Assembly: GCA_030737835.1 (NCBI GenBank)
Contig: JAUJYN010000070.1
Span: 228,586 to 292,585, forward strand
Reading direction: 5' to 3'
DNA: 64,000 nt
From: Acorus gramineus
Lineage: Eukaryota; Streptophyta; Magnoliopsida; Acorales; Acoraceae
Part shown: one piece after another, positions 45,381 through 56,600 of the stretch
Layout of the letters: every line of letters starts with the position of its first letter
Numbering within the stretch: the stretch's first letter is position 1
The notes under the pieces: model-generated
The model's input: the letters and a program-made list of their open reading frames with translations, nothing else
The model's database searches: none
Told to the model about the DNA's origin: nothing
Made by a program: the position numbers and the translations under genes

Positions 45381-46532
45381 TTCTTCGTAGGGTCGGGAGG
45401 TGGCTTCTTTAAGGTCGTTCCCCCCTTAGGCGTTGGGGTGACAGAGATAGGGGTCGTCACCTTTCGGTTGGCAAGCGCGGCATCCTCCTCCAACCGGAGG
45501 TAGCCGTCGACCTGTGACAATATGTCAGCCATGTCGACGGGAGGCTTTCAGACAAGGGACTCGTAGAAGTTCCCGGTCGCCACCAGTCCTGAGCGGAAGG
45601 CCATCGCGGCAGTCCTTGGGTCACAGTCGTCGACCTGAGTCATCTTGGTACTGAAACGCATGAGGTAATCCTTCAATCGTTCGCCTTCAGCTTGTCTCAT
45701 CTCAAAGAGGTTGGCGACATCTTTTTTCTGCTTGCAATGGCAGATGTAGTGGCCGATGAAGAGTTCGCATAGGTTCCGAAAGCTGGAGACAGAGCCCGAG
45801 GTGAGCTTCTGGAACCAAGCGAGGGCTTGCCCCCCGAGACTTTGGAGAAAGACCTTCCAGAGCAGGGCGTCATCCCCGGCTTCGAGGGACATGCACTATT
45901 GAAACAAGAACAGATGCTCTCTCGGGTCCGTCTTTCCCTCGTAAAGTTTAAATTTCGGGGGAGTGAATTTCTCCGGACAAGGGGTGCGGAGGATGTCCGC
46001 TAATAACGGGGACAAGTGGATCAATTCTGCCGTCTCGAGCACGTGGTTAGTGGCGGTGCGTGGTCTCATGGTGCGGAACCGCTGGTCCATTGCCTTCATT
46101 AGATCTTCGCGAAGTCTTGGGTCATCTTGGCGTGGCCTCTTGGAATTGACGGCCACGTTCGACGAACCGGCAAGTTCTTCGACATGAAGGGGATTTGCCT
46201 TAGGATCTACGCAATGCAGGTGTTCGCCCATGTGCGGGGCGTTGGGTTGCGCAGGTGGGACGACCTCCGCAGGTTGTCGGTCGTTCGCCCCGTTTTCTTG
46301 TTCTGGCGGGTTGTCCAGCAGGTTGCGAAGGCCCTCATTCTCGCGTCGCGTCTCGTCCATGGAACGACGGAGACCTTCGGCCTCAAGACCGGCTTCGTCC
46401 ACGTGGCGTTGCGGATCAACTCCGTCGGAGCGCGGGTTTTCCCTCGGCAGACTTCCAGATCAGACGAAGCGCTACGTAGTACTGATCGGATGACCGGGGT
46501 GGAAGAGACGGAAGGTTTTTCTTGGGGGGCAT
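45381..46532 (-). pseudogene. Truncated Ty3/gypsy gag, copy B
   Basis: Paralogue of 4710-5867 with the same end point against AT-rich DNA. It is better preserved: the capsid core 45892-45548 is one open frame (LAWFQKL, RNLCELFIGHYICHC, RLKDYLMRFS) and 46402-45896 is a second, ending in EHLFLFQ before a stop. Copy A has an extra frameshift and small insertion in this stretch. No pol follows. Confidence 0.8.
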
Positions 46533-46572
46533 GATTTCGATCACGCGCGTCCCCTTACCTGACGCGCCAAGC

Positions 46573-47143
46573 TGGAGGTACAGAAATTGACAATCCGGAT
46601 TCGGGTCGTCAAGATCCGCCGACTCTGCTCCTCCCAATCTCCTCCTTGGTCCTGCCGGCTTCCCTCCTTCTAAGGCAAGGTGGTAGTTTGTTTGTGATTG
46701 AACCTCGAGATCTTTATCTAGACTGCCTACGTACCCCTCCTGACTTTTGGCTCTCAATTTGTCTGTGGGGATCAAGTCATACGTAGTTCCTATTTATAGT
46801 GTTCTCCCCAACCCTTAGGATCATCTGAAGATCATATCTACATGGATCGGATGGAGTCCTGGATTGTTGGGATCAATCTCATCCTATTGAAATTTACTTC
46901 ATCTGTGACCTGATTTGCTCAGATTCTGGGTTTGACTTATTCTGAGACCTATCCATTTGGCCCTAGTGGATAAGTGTCCCATGATTTAGGATTTGTTGGA
47001 TCTGCATTCTCTAACCCAGTCAACTGCCAGGCGGGCCGGATTCACCGACGAGGGGTGATCCAGGTCGTGGGTTTCCACCTAAGCGGGTCGTGGGTCTTCG
47101 TCGCGTGGGGCTCTACGGATGGGCCTCATTTTTGGGCCCTATA
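46573..47143 (-). repeat. LTR of the Tat-type retrotransposon, copy B
   Basis: Paralogue of 5908-6480 at about 571 bp, flanked by gag on the left and the 3' region on the right. It keeps the minus-strand CTATAAATAG TATA box near 46790-46800 and the same mutated outer end, TATAGGGCCC. Confidence 0.8.
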
Positions 47144-47554
47144 GATGCCCACTTTTTTCTACCTAATGGGGGGGCCAGGGGCGCCCCAATCTGGTGGAAA
47201 GAAATACCCTCTGGAGCGACATGTGGGGGACGGTACTGATTGCCGAGGACCAATGTTCATGTCGATCTTCGTACATTCCTTAATCATGGCGGAATGTAGA
47301 GGGACTGACGTCGACTGAGATGCTCGTATTGCGATGCGAGGGTTCCCGAGGGAATTAAGGCGCCAGGCCACATCGGCTGTCCGCTCGTATTGTGAGACGA
47401 AGATTGCTGAGGGGACTGACGCCCGTCTTTTTATCTAGCCGTCGTTGGGGGGGCCCGCCGTCTCGTTCCGAGGTGGTTTAATGCTCGGGTGGCATTAGTG
47501 AGCCCGTGGATAGACGAGGGGGAGCTCGAAGATCGAGACGGTCGCTGTTCACGT

Positions 47555-47562
47555 TATAAAAG
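47555..47562 (+). promoter_or_regulatory. TATA box of the antisense gene, copy B
   Basis: TATAAAAG in CACGTTATAAAAGGAG, about 89 bases before the ATG at 47651. Confidence 0.55.
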
Positions 47563-47650
47563 GAGAGGAGAAGCTGGCCGAACTATTGCTCGATTCGACC
47601 CTTCCTAAACTCTCTTCTTCTCGTGCTTCTGACTTTCCCGTTCGTCTACC

Positions 47651-48887
47651 ATGGCCGCCCTTCCGATAGTTATCTTCGAGAGGAGGGTTCGATACGCCCC
47701 CGGAGTTGAGGATGGAGAGGCGCTCCGTCCGGGGGAGGTGTATTTCTCCCACCACCATCTCTCGATCATCCTTCTTCCCCTTCATCCTCTCATTCCTACC
47801 TTCCTCACCTGTTTCGGTCTTGCACCACTCTAGGTGCATCCGAATGTCTTCCGCATCCTGCACGTGGCGCTTTACCTCAACGAGATGAGGGGGTACGGCC
47901 TCAAGATCGTCGAGGTCATGTATTGTTATCGTTTCACGGTATGTCTGTACGAGACGCGCCGCTTTTATTTTGTTGCCAACGGGCGACGTCGCCTCCTGTT
48001 CTCTCTCCCGAACGTCGACCGGAGGTGGAAGGAGGAGGTGGTTGCCCTAATTGGGGCGTGGCAGTGCCCGATTTGTGGGGCGCCCCCCGTGTCGAAGAGG
48101 TTCAGGACCCTCCATAAGTGCTCACATTGAGTCCCCCCTTCTTTTTGTTGTTTTCTCCTTTTTCGGGTGCCTCACGTGCATGCTACTGTGCAATGCAAGA
48201 CGTGTTGATCTAGGGAGGGAGTTGTCCAGTTCCCGAGCCCATTTCATGGAGCAGACGGTCTTTCCGGCCCTTCGGACCTTCGTCTGGGCTACTTCCTTCC
48301 CCCTGTCGATTGACGTGCACACCCTCATGACCGACGCCGAGGGGTTACTGGCCTTGTGCTATGCACGGAGGTCACCGGGGGGCGAGGGCCCATCCCACGC
48401 TGGTGATCACCGTCCTCGTCCGAGCTCTGAGTCTTCTTCTGGGGGGGAGGATGAGGAGAACAGCGATGCCAAGTGGGACTTTGACAACGTCAAGGGAGCA
48501 GCCCCAGCGAACCCTATCCTTGATCCGAGGATATCTTCGCCAGGTGCTCTCGCTTGCGCTGAGGAGGCGGTGATGCGTGCTGTGACTCAGGCGTCCCTGT
48601 TGGAGGCCGAGCGTGATGAGTATCGCCGCTCGGCTGAATACTGGCAGTCACGGGCGGCACGAGAGGCGTCAGAGGGTGATCTTGAGGACCAGGTCGACGC
48701 TGGTCTGAGGGTAACTTGCGCCAGGAGCTTGCGCGAGGGTTGGGATTCCGCCAATCTACCAGAGAGCCATCTGCTGCTACACCACCCAGACTCTTTTGAT
48801 GCGGCAGAGGGTTTTGGTCCGAGGATGTACCCGGAGCTCCCATCTCGATGCCGCTACCGTTCGAGTGGTGCTCGGCGATGGTGGTAG
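47651..48887 (+). pseudogene. Antisense ORF of the Tat element, copy B (best preserved)
   Basis: Begins MAALPIVIFERRVRY, continues YFSHHHLSIILLPLHPL, and has a TAG at 47831 where the other copies have CAG. It then runs on as VHPNVFRILHVALYLNEM, YGLKIVEVMYCYRF and RRWKEEVVALIGAWQC to a stop at 48128. A second long frame (48051-48887) carries IDVHTLMTDAEGLLALCY, the acidic SSSGGEDEENSDAKWDFD and coiled-coil AERDEYRRSAEYWQS. An intron probably joins the two around 48120-48210, since the overlap encodes an odd Cys/Phe-rich hydrophobic stretch. The match is to plant 'putative gypsy type transposon' proteins, of unknown role. It has its own TATA box and AATAAA signal. Confidence 0.6.
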
Positions 48888-48937
48888 CTTGTGTCCCCTT
48901 TTTTCCTTCTTTTTGTAACAGATGAAAGAACAATGTG

Positions 48938-48943
48938 AATAAA
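48938..48943 (+). terminator. Possible polyadenylation signal of the antisense gene, copy B
   Basis: AATAAA about 50 bases after the stop at 48887, in the same context as 8269-8274. Confidence 0.45.
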
Positions 48944-49129
48944 AGGAAGTTTATTTTTGAACTAGTACCTTGCTTTGGGGATGATTTTGAGGGGTATTGG
49001 GGTCCGAGCGTCTGTAGCTCAGACCACCTAGACGGCAGGCTCCGGCTCTGCCCCCAGGCTTGAGCCAGTTCGCGACACAGCTCCTGAGTTGAGTCTGTGC
49101 CTTTAGCGGTGGAGTTTTCGAGTCGTATA

Positions 49130-49890
49130 CTTGGCTTGAACTGTGAGTACGGCGTGGTCTCATGAGGCTCGTCCCTACCCTTCGGCGTCCACCTTGGAGG
49201 GAATTTTGTTAGTCCCTAGCTTGAACCGACTGACGGTGTCGCCCTACGGGAAGTCATGGGTCGGAATCTTGGCTTGAACGAGCTGGCAGCGTCACCCTGT
49301 GGAACCCTTCCCCTTCCTCCGGCTTGAACTGACTAGCAGCATCACCCTTGGAGGGAATTTTGTTCGTCCCTGGCTTGAATCGACTGACGGCGTCGCCTTG
49401 TGGGAAGTCATGGGTCGGATCCTTGGCTTGAACCGACTAGCGGCGTCACCCCGTGGAACCCTTCCCCTCCCTCCGGCTTGAACCGACTAGTGGCGTCATC
49501 CTTGGAGAGAATTTTGTTCGTCCCTTGCTTGAACCAACTGACGGCTTCGGCCTGTGGGAAGTTAGGGGTCAGGTCCTTGGCTTGAACCGACTAGCGGCGT
49601 CACCCATGGAGGGAATTTTGTTCGTCCCTGGCTTGAACCAACTAAGGGCATCGCCTTGTGGGAAGTCATGGGTCGGGTCCTTGACTTGAACCGGCTAGCG
49701 GCGTCACCCTGGGAGGGAGTTTTTGGTCTGTATCCGACCGCGTGCACGGGGGCGAATGGGTGTCCCGTTCCCATCCTAACCCGCAGCGTACACGCGGCTA
49801 GACTCGGTCTGACGTGGTTTCTCCGTGGCCGACAGTACAGGGGTAGGTGGCTAGCATCACTGGCCCTACCCGTGGTTGTAAGTGCTCGGG
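49130..49890. repeat. GC-rich tandem repeats in the retrotransposon 3' region, copy B
   Basis: The same GGCTTGAACCGACT-type repeats as 10206-11370 but with fewer units, and one rather than two of the GGTCTGTATCCGA blocks. The difference in number shows the tract changes by unequal exchange or slippage. Confidence 0.75.
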
Positions 49891-50018
49891 GGGATGGCCA
49901 TGTATTGAATAGGGATATATATTCACAAACATCCATCCATATTTAGAACATGCAGGTGTCAGCTAAAAGAATGAATTAATAAATAGTTTCTAAACATTAT
50001 TCAACAAAGCCACCCGGC

Positions 50019-50696
50019 CTACACATAATACTTTCTCAAGTTCATAGCATTCCATGTCGTCGACATGGGTACCTTTCGGGGCCCGGCCGTGGAAAGCTTG
50101 TATGCCCCCTTGTCGTAAGCCTCCACCACCTCATATGGACCTTCCCAGGTGGCCCCAAGTTTTCCAGCGTTAGGCTCGCGAATGTTGTCGGTCACGCGTT
50201 GGAGCACCCACTCGCCGGGAGTGAATGACTGGGGGCGCACCTTTCGGTTGAAGTGGAGGGCCTATTGGCGTTGGTAGGCAGCCAGGCGGATGAGAGCAGT
50301 TTCCCTTCGTTCCTCGAGTAGAGCGAGGTTCCGAGTAAGGGCTGCATCGTTTTGCTCGTAGTCACCGAGTGATGATTGCAGAGTTGGACGGCCGAATTCA
50401 GTTGGAATGACTGCCTTCGAGCCGTAGGCGAGGGCGTAAGGGGTCTCCCCGATGAGCTTTCTTCGGGCGTTGCGATATGCCCAGAGGACTCCCGAAAGCA
50501 CCTCGAGCCATCGCCCTTTCCGATCTTCAAGCCTCTTTCTTAAGCTGTGGAAGATCGTGTGATTGGTGACTTTAGCTTGCCCGTTCCCTTGTGGCTATGC
50601 ACGGGAGGAGAACCGTTGTTGGATGCCATATTTTTCGCAAAACTCACAAACGGGAGCGTTTGTGAACTACGCCCCATTGTCTGTGATGACGGTTAT
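50019..50696 (-). pseudogene. Integrase C-terminal half, copy B
   Basis: Paralogue of the 11492-12176 part of copy A. It has the second catalytic Asp region at its edge, NGQAKVTNRT with Lys in place of the catalytic Glu, and the C-terminal segment GEWVLQRVTDN to NLRKYYV, intact in one frame at 50240-50019. At 50697 the sequence jumps into the RT-RNase H array, so the integrase N-terminus and the second RNase H are deleted. Confidence 0.8.
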
Positions 50697-53600
50697 AGGT
50701 ACGGATAGAGCTCCTAACCTTCGACCGGGACCGAGAGGATCGGCGGCCTAATGAGATGCTCCTTGAGCTCGCAGAATGCAGCTTGCTGCGCCTCGCCCCA
50801 CTTCATCCCCTTGCCTGCCTTGACAACTTGAAAGAATGGGCGGCAGCAATCCGAAAGTCGAGAAATGAATCGTGCGAGCGTGGCGACCCGTCCCGTAATC
50901 ACCTGTATGCTGATTTTGGAGAAGGGGACGCGTTAAATTCCTCGACTTTTATCGGGCTAGCCCTATCCCTTGTCGGTGGACAATGTGACCCAAAAGATGT
51001 CCACAGGAGACCCCAAAGGAACATTTTGTTGGGTTCAACTTCATACACATCGTCCGAAGAGTTTCGAAAGCTTCCGACAAATGGACTAGATGGTCGTGGT
51101 GACAATGACTCTTTATGACCGTATCGTCGATGTAAACCTCAACGGTACGTCCGATGAGATCGCGGAAAACTTTGTTCACCAACCGCTGGAAAGTGGCCCC
51201 CACGTTTTTGAACCTGAACGACATTACCGTGTAACAATAGAGCCTGCGCTCGGTGATAAACGCCGTCTTCTCCTAGTCTTTTGGGTGCAGTGGGATTTGG
51301 TTATATCCCGAATAGGCGTCAAAAAAGATAATCACCGGTACCCGGCCGTCGCATCGACCAGTTGATCGATTTTGGGAAGGGGGTAACTGTCTTTGGGGCA
51401 TGCTTTGTTCAGGTTGGTGAAGTCGATACAAACTCTCCAATTACCGTTCTTCGAGAAGGAAGTCCGCCACCACTTGGCCTTTCACCGAGACTTGGGGCTT
51501 GTAATCAATATCGAACGGTGACAGCTCGATGGCCCATTTCGCCGTGCGCCCGTACAAGTCGAGCTTATGGAGGAACACACGGATAGGATGCGAGGTGAGG
51601 ACCACGATGCGGTGCGCTTCAAAGTAGTGAAAAAGCCTTCGTTTGGTTACTACGAGGGCGAGAGTGAGCTTTTCGATTGAGGAGCAGCGACTCTTAGCAT
51701 CCGTCATTGACTTGCTGGTATAGAATACGAGACGTCGCAGGCCCTGGTCTTTGTGGAAGAGTGCTGCGCTCACGGAGGTGGTGGAAACCGCGAGGTACGG
51801 ATAGACCTCCTAACCTTCGACCGGGACCGAGAGGATCGGCGGCCTAATGAGATGCTCCTTGAGCTCGCAGAATGCAGCTTGCTGCGCCTCTCCCCACTTC
51901 ATCCCCTTGCCTGCCTTGACAACTTGAAAGAATGGGCGGCAGCAATCCGAAAGTCGAGAAATGAATCGTGCGAGCGTGGCGACCCGTCCCGTAATCACCT
52001 GTATGCTGATTTTGGAGAAGGGGACGCGCTAAATTCCTGGACTTTTATCGGGCTAGCCCCTATCCCTTGTCGGTGGACAATGTGACCCAAAAGATGTCCA
52101 CAGGAGACCCCAAAGGAACATTTTGTTGGGTTCAACTTCATACACATCGTCCGAAGAGTTTCGAAAGCTTCCGACAAATGGACTAGATGGTCGTGGTGAC
52201 AATGACTCTTTATGACCGTATCGTCGATGTAAACCTCAACGGTACGTCCGATGAGATCGCGGAAAACTTTGTTCACCAACCGCTGGAAAGTGGCCCCCAC
52301 GTTTTTCAACCTGAACGACATTACCGTGTAACAATAGAGCCTGCGCTCGGTGATAAACGCCGTCTTCTCCTAGTCTTTTGGGTGGAGTGGGATTTGGTTA
52401 TATCCCGAATAGGCGTCAAAAAAGATAATCACCGGTACCCGGCCGTCGCATCGACCAGTTGATCGATTTTGGGAAGGGGGTAACTGTCTTTGGGGCATGC
52501 TTTGTTCAGGTTGGTGAAGTCGATACAAACTCTCCAATTACCGTTCTTCGAGAAGGAAGTCCGCCACCACTTGGCCTTTCACCGAGACTTGGGGCTTGTA
52601 ATCAATATCGAACGGTGACAGCTCGATGGCCCATTTCGCCGTGCGCCCGTACAAGTCGAGCTTATGGAGGAACACACGGATAGGATGCGAGGTGAGGACC
52701 ACGATGCGGTGCGCTTCAAAGTAGTGAAAAAGCCTTCGTTTGGTTACTACGAGGGCGAGAGTGAGCTTTTCGATTGAGGAGCAGCGACTCTTAGCATCCG
52801 TCATTGACTTGCTGGTATAGAATACGAGACGTCGCAGGCCCTGGTCTTTGTGGAAGAGTGCTGCGCTCACGGAGGTGGTGGAAACCGCGAGGTACGGATA
52901 GACCTCCTAACCTTCGACCGGGACCGAGAGGATCGGCGGCCTAATGAGATGCTCCTTGAGCTCGCAGAATGCAGCTTGCTGCGCCTCGCCCCACTTCATC
53001 CCCTTGACAACTTGAAAGAATGGGCGGCAGCAATCCGAAAGTCGAGAAATGAATCGTGCGAGCGTGGCGACCCGTCCCGTAATCACCTGTATGCTGATTT
53101 TGGAGAAGGGGACGCGCTAAATTCCTGGACTTTTATCGGGCTAGCCCTATCCCTTGTCGGTGGACAATGTGACCCAAAAGATGTCCACAGGAGACCCCAA
53201 AGGAACATTTTGTTGGGTTCAACTTCATACACATCGTCCGAAGAGTTTCGAAAGCTTCCGACAAATGGACTAGATGGTCGTGGTGACAATGACTCTTTAT
53301 GACCGTATCGTCGATGTAAACCTCAACGGTACGTCCGATGAGATCGCGGAAAACTTTGTTCACCAACCGCTGGAAAGTGGCCCCGACGTTTTTCAACCTG
53401 AACGACATTACCGTGTAACAATAGAGCCTGCGCTCGGTGATAAACGCCGTCTTCTCCTAGTCTTTTGGGTGGAGTGGGATTTGGTTATATCCCGAATAGG
53501 CGTCAAAAAAGATAATCACCGGTACCCGGCCGTCGCATCGACCAGTTGATCGATTTTGGGAAGGGGGTAACTGTCTTTGGGGCATGCTTTGTTCAGGTTG

Positions 53601-56600
53601 GTGAAGTCGATACAAACTCTCCAATTACCGTTCTTCGAGAAGGAAGTCCGCCACCACTTGGCCTTTCACCGAGACTTGGGGCTTGTAATCAATATCGAAC
53701 GGTGACAGCTCGATGGCCCATTTCGCCGTGCGCCCGTACAAGTCGAGCTTATGGAGGAACACACGGATAGGATGCGAGGTGAGGACCACGATGCGGTGCG
53801 CTTCAAAGTAGTGAAAAAGCCTTCGTTTGGTTACTACGAGGGCGAGAGTGAGCTTTTCGATTGAGGAGCAGCGACTCTTAGCATCCGTCATTGACTTGCT
53901 GGTTTAGAATACGAGACGTCGCAGGCCCTGGTCTTTGTGGAAGAGTGCTGCGCTCACGGAGGTGGTGGAAACCGCGAGGTACGGATAGACCTCCTAACCT
54001 TCGACCGGGACCGAGAGGATCGGCGGCCTAATGAGATGCTCCTTGAGCTCGCAGAATGCAGCTTGCTGCGCCTCGCCCCACTTCATCCCCTTGCCTGCCT
54101 TGACAACTTGAAAGAATGGGCGGCAGCAATCCGAAAGTCGAGAAATGAATCGTGCGAGCGTGGCGACCCGTCCCGTAATCACCTGTATGCTGATTTTGGA
54201 GAAGGGGACGCGCTAAATTCCTCGACTTTTATCGGGCTAGCCCCTATCCCTTGTCGGTGGACAATGTGACCCCAAAGATGTCCACAGGAGACCCCAAAGG
54301 AACATTTTGTTGGGTTCAACTTCATACACATCGTCCGAAGAGTTTCGAAAGCTTCCGACAAATGGACTAGATGGTCGTGGTGACAATGACTCTTTATGAC
54401 CGTATCGTCGATGTAAACCTCAACGGTACGTCCGATGAGATCGCGGAAAACTTTGTTCACCAACCGTTGGAAAGTGGCCCCCACGTTTTTCAACCTGAAC
54501 GACATTACCGTGTAACAATAGAGCCTGCGCTCGGTGATAAACGCCGTCTACTCCTAGTCTTTTGGGTGGAGTGGGATTTGGTTATATCCCGAATAGGCGT
54601 CAAAAAAGATAATCACCGGTACCCGGCCGTCGCATCGACCAGTTGATCGATTTTGGGAAGGGGGTAACTGTCTTTGGGGCATGCTTTGTTCAGGTTGGTG
54701 AAGTCGATACAAACTCTCCAATTACCGTTCTTCGAGAAGGAAGTCGAGAAATGAATCGTGCGAGCGTGGCGACCCGTCCCGTAAGTCGAGAAATGAATCG
54801 TGCGAGCGTGGCGACCCGTCCCGTAATCACCTGTATGCTAATTTTGGAGAAGGGGACGCGCTAAATTCCTGGACTTTTATCGGGCTAGCCCCTATCCCTT
54901 GTCGGTGGACAATGTGACCCAAAAGATGTCCACAGGAGACCCCAAAGGAACATTTTGTTGGGTTCAACTTCATACACATCGTCCGAAGAGTTTCGAAAGC
55001 TTCCGACAAATGGACTAGATGGTCGTGGTGACAATGACTCTTTATGACCGTATCGTCGATGTAAACCTCAACGGTACGTCCGATGAGATCGCGGAAACTT
55101 TGTTCACCAACCGTTGGAAAGTGGCCCCCACGTTTTTCAACCTGAACGACATTACCGTGTAACAATAGAGCCTGCGCTCGGTGATAAACGCCGTCTTCTC
55201 CTAGTCTTTTGGGTGGAGTGGGATTTGGTTATATCCCGAATAGGCGTCAAAAAAGATAATCACCGGTACCCGGCCGTCGCATCGACCAGTTGATCGATTT
55301 TGGGAAGGGGGTAACTGTCTTTGGGGCATGCTTTGTTCAGGTTGGTGAAGTCGATACAAACTCTCCAATTACCGTTCTTCGAGAAGGAAGTCCGCCACCA
55401 CTTGGCCTTTCACCGAGACTTGGGGCTTGTAATCAATATCGAACGGTGACAGCTCGATGGCCCATTTCGCCGTGCGCCCGTACAAGTCGAGCTTATGGAG
55501 GAACACACGGATAGGATGCGAGGTGAGGACCACGATGCGGTGCGCTTCAAAGTAGTGAAAAAGCCTTCGTTTGGTTACTACGAGGGCGAGAGTGAGCTTT
55601 TCGATTGAGGAGCAGCGACTCTTAGCATCCGTCATTGACTTGCTGGTATAGAATACGAGACGTCGCAGGCCCTGGTCTTTGTGGAAGAGTGCTGCGCTCA
55701 CGGAGGTGGTGGAAACCGCGAGGTACGGATAGACCTCCTAACCTTCGACCGGGACCGAGAGGATCGGCGGCCTAATGAGATGCTCCTTGAGCTCGCAGAA
55801 TGCAGCTTGCTGCGCCTCGCCCCACTTCATCCCCTTGCCTGCCTTGACAACTTGAAAGAATGGGCGGCAGCAATCCGAAAGTCGAGAAATGAATCGTGCG
55901 AGCGTGGCGACCCGTCCCGTAATCACCTGTATGCTGATTTTGGAGAAGGGGACGCGCTAAATTCCTCGACTTTTATCGGGCTAGCCCCTATCCCTTGTCG
56001 GTGGACAATGTGACCCAAAAGATGTCACAGGAGACCCCAAAGGAACATTTTGTTGGGTTCAACTTCATACACATCGTCCGAAGAGTTTCGAAAGCTTCCG
56101 ACAAATGGACTAGATGGTCGTGGTGACAATGACTCTTTATGACCGTATCGTCGATGTAAACCTCAACGGTACGTCCGATGAGATCGCGGAAAACTTTGTT
56201 CACCAACCGCTGGAAAGTGGCCCCCACGTTTTTCAACCTGAACGACATTACCGTGTAACAATAGAGCCTGCGCTCGGTGATAAACGCCGTCTTCTCCTAG
56301 TCTTTTGGGTGGAGTGGGATTTGGTTATATCCCGAATAGGCGTCAAAAAAGATAATCACCGGTACCCGGCCGTCGCATCGACCAGTTGATCGATTTTGGG
56401 AAGGGGGTAACTGTCTTTGGGGCATGCTTTGTTCAGGTTGGTGAAGTCGATACAAACTCTCCAATTACCGTTCTTCGAGAAGGAAGTCCGCCACCACTTG
56501 GCCTTTCACCGAGACTTGGGGCTTGTAATCAATATCGAACGGTGACAGCTCGATGGCCCATTTCGCCGTGCGCCCGTACAAGTCGAGCTTATGGAGGAAC

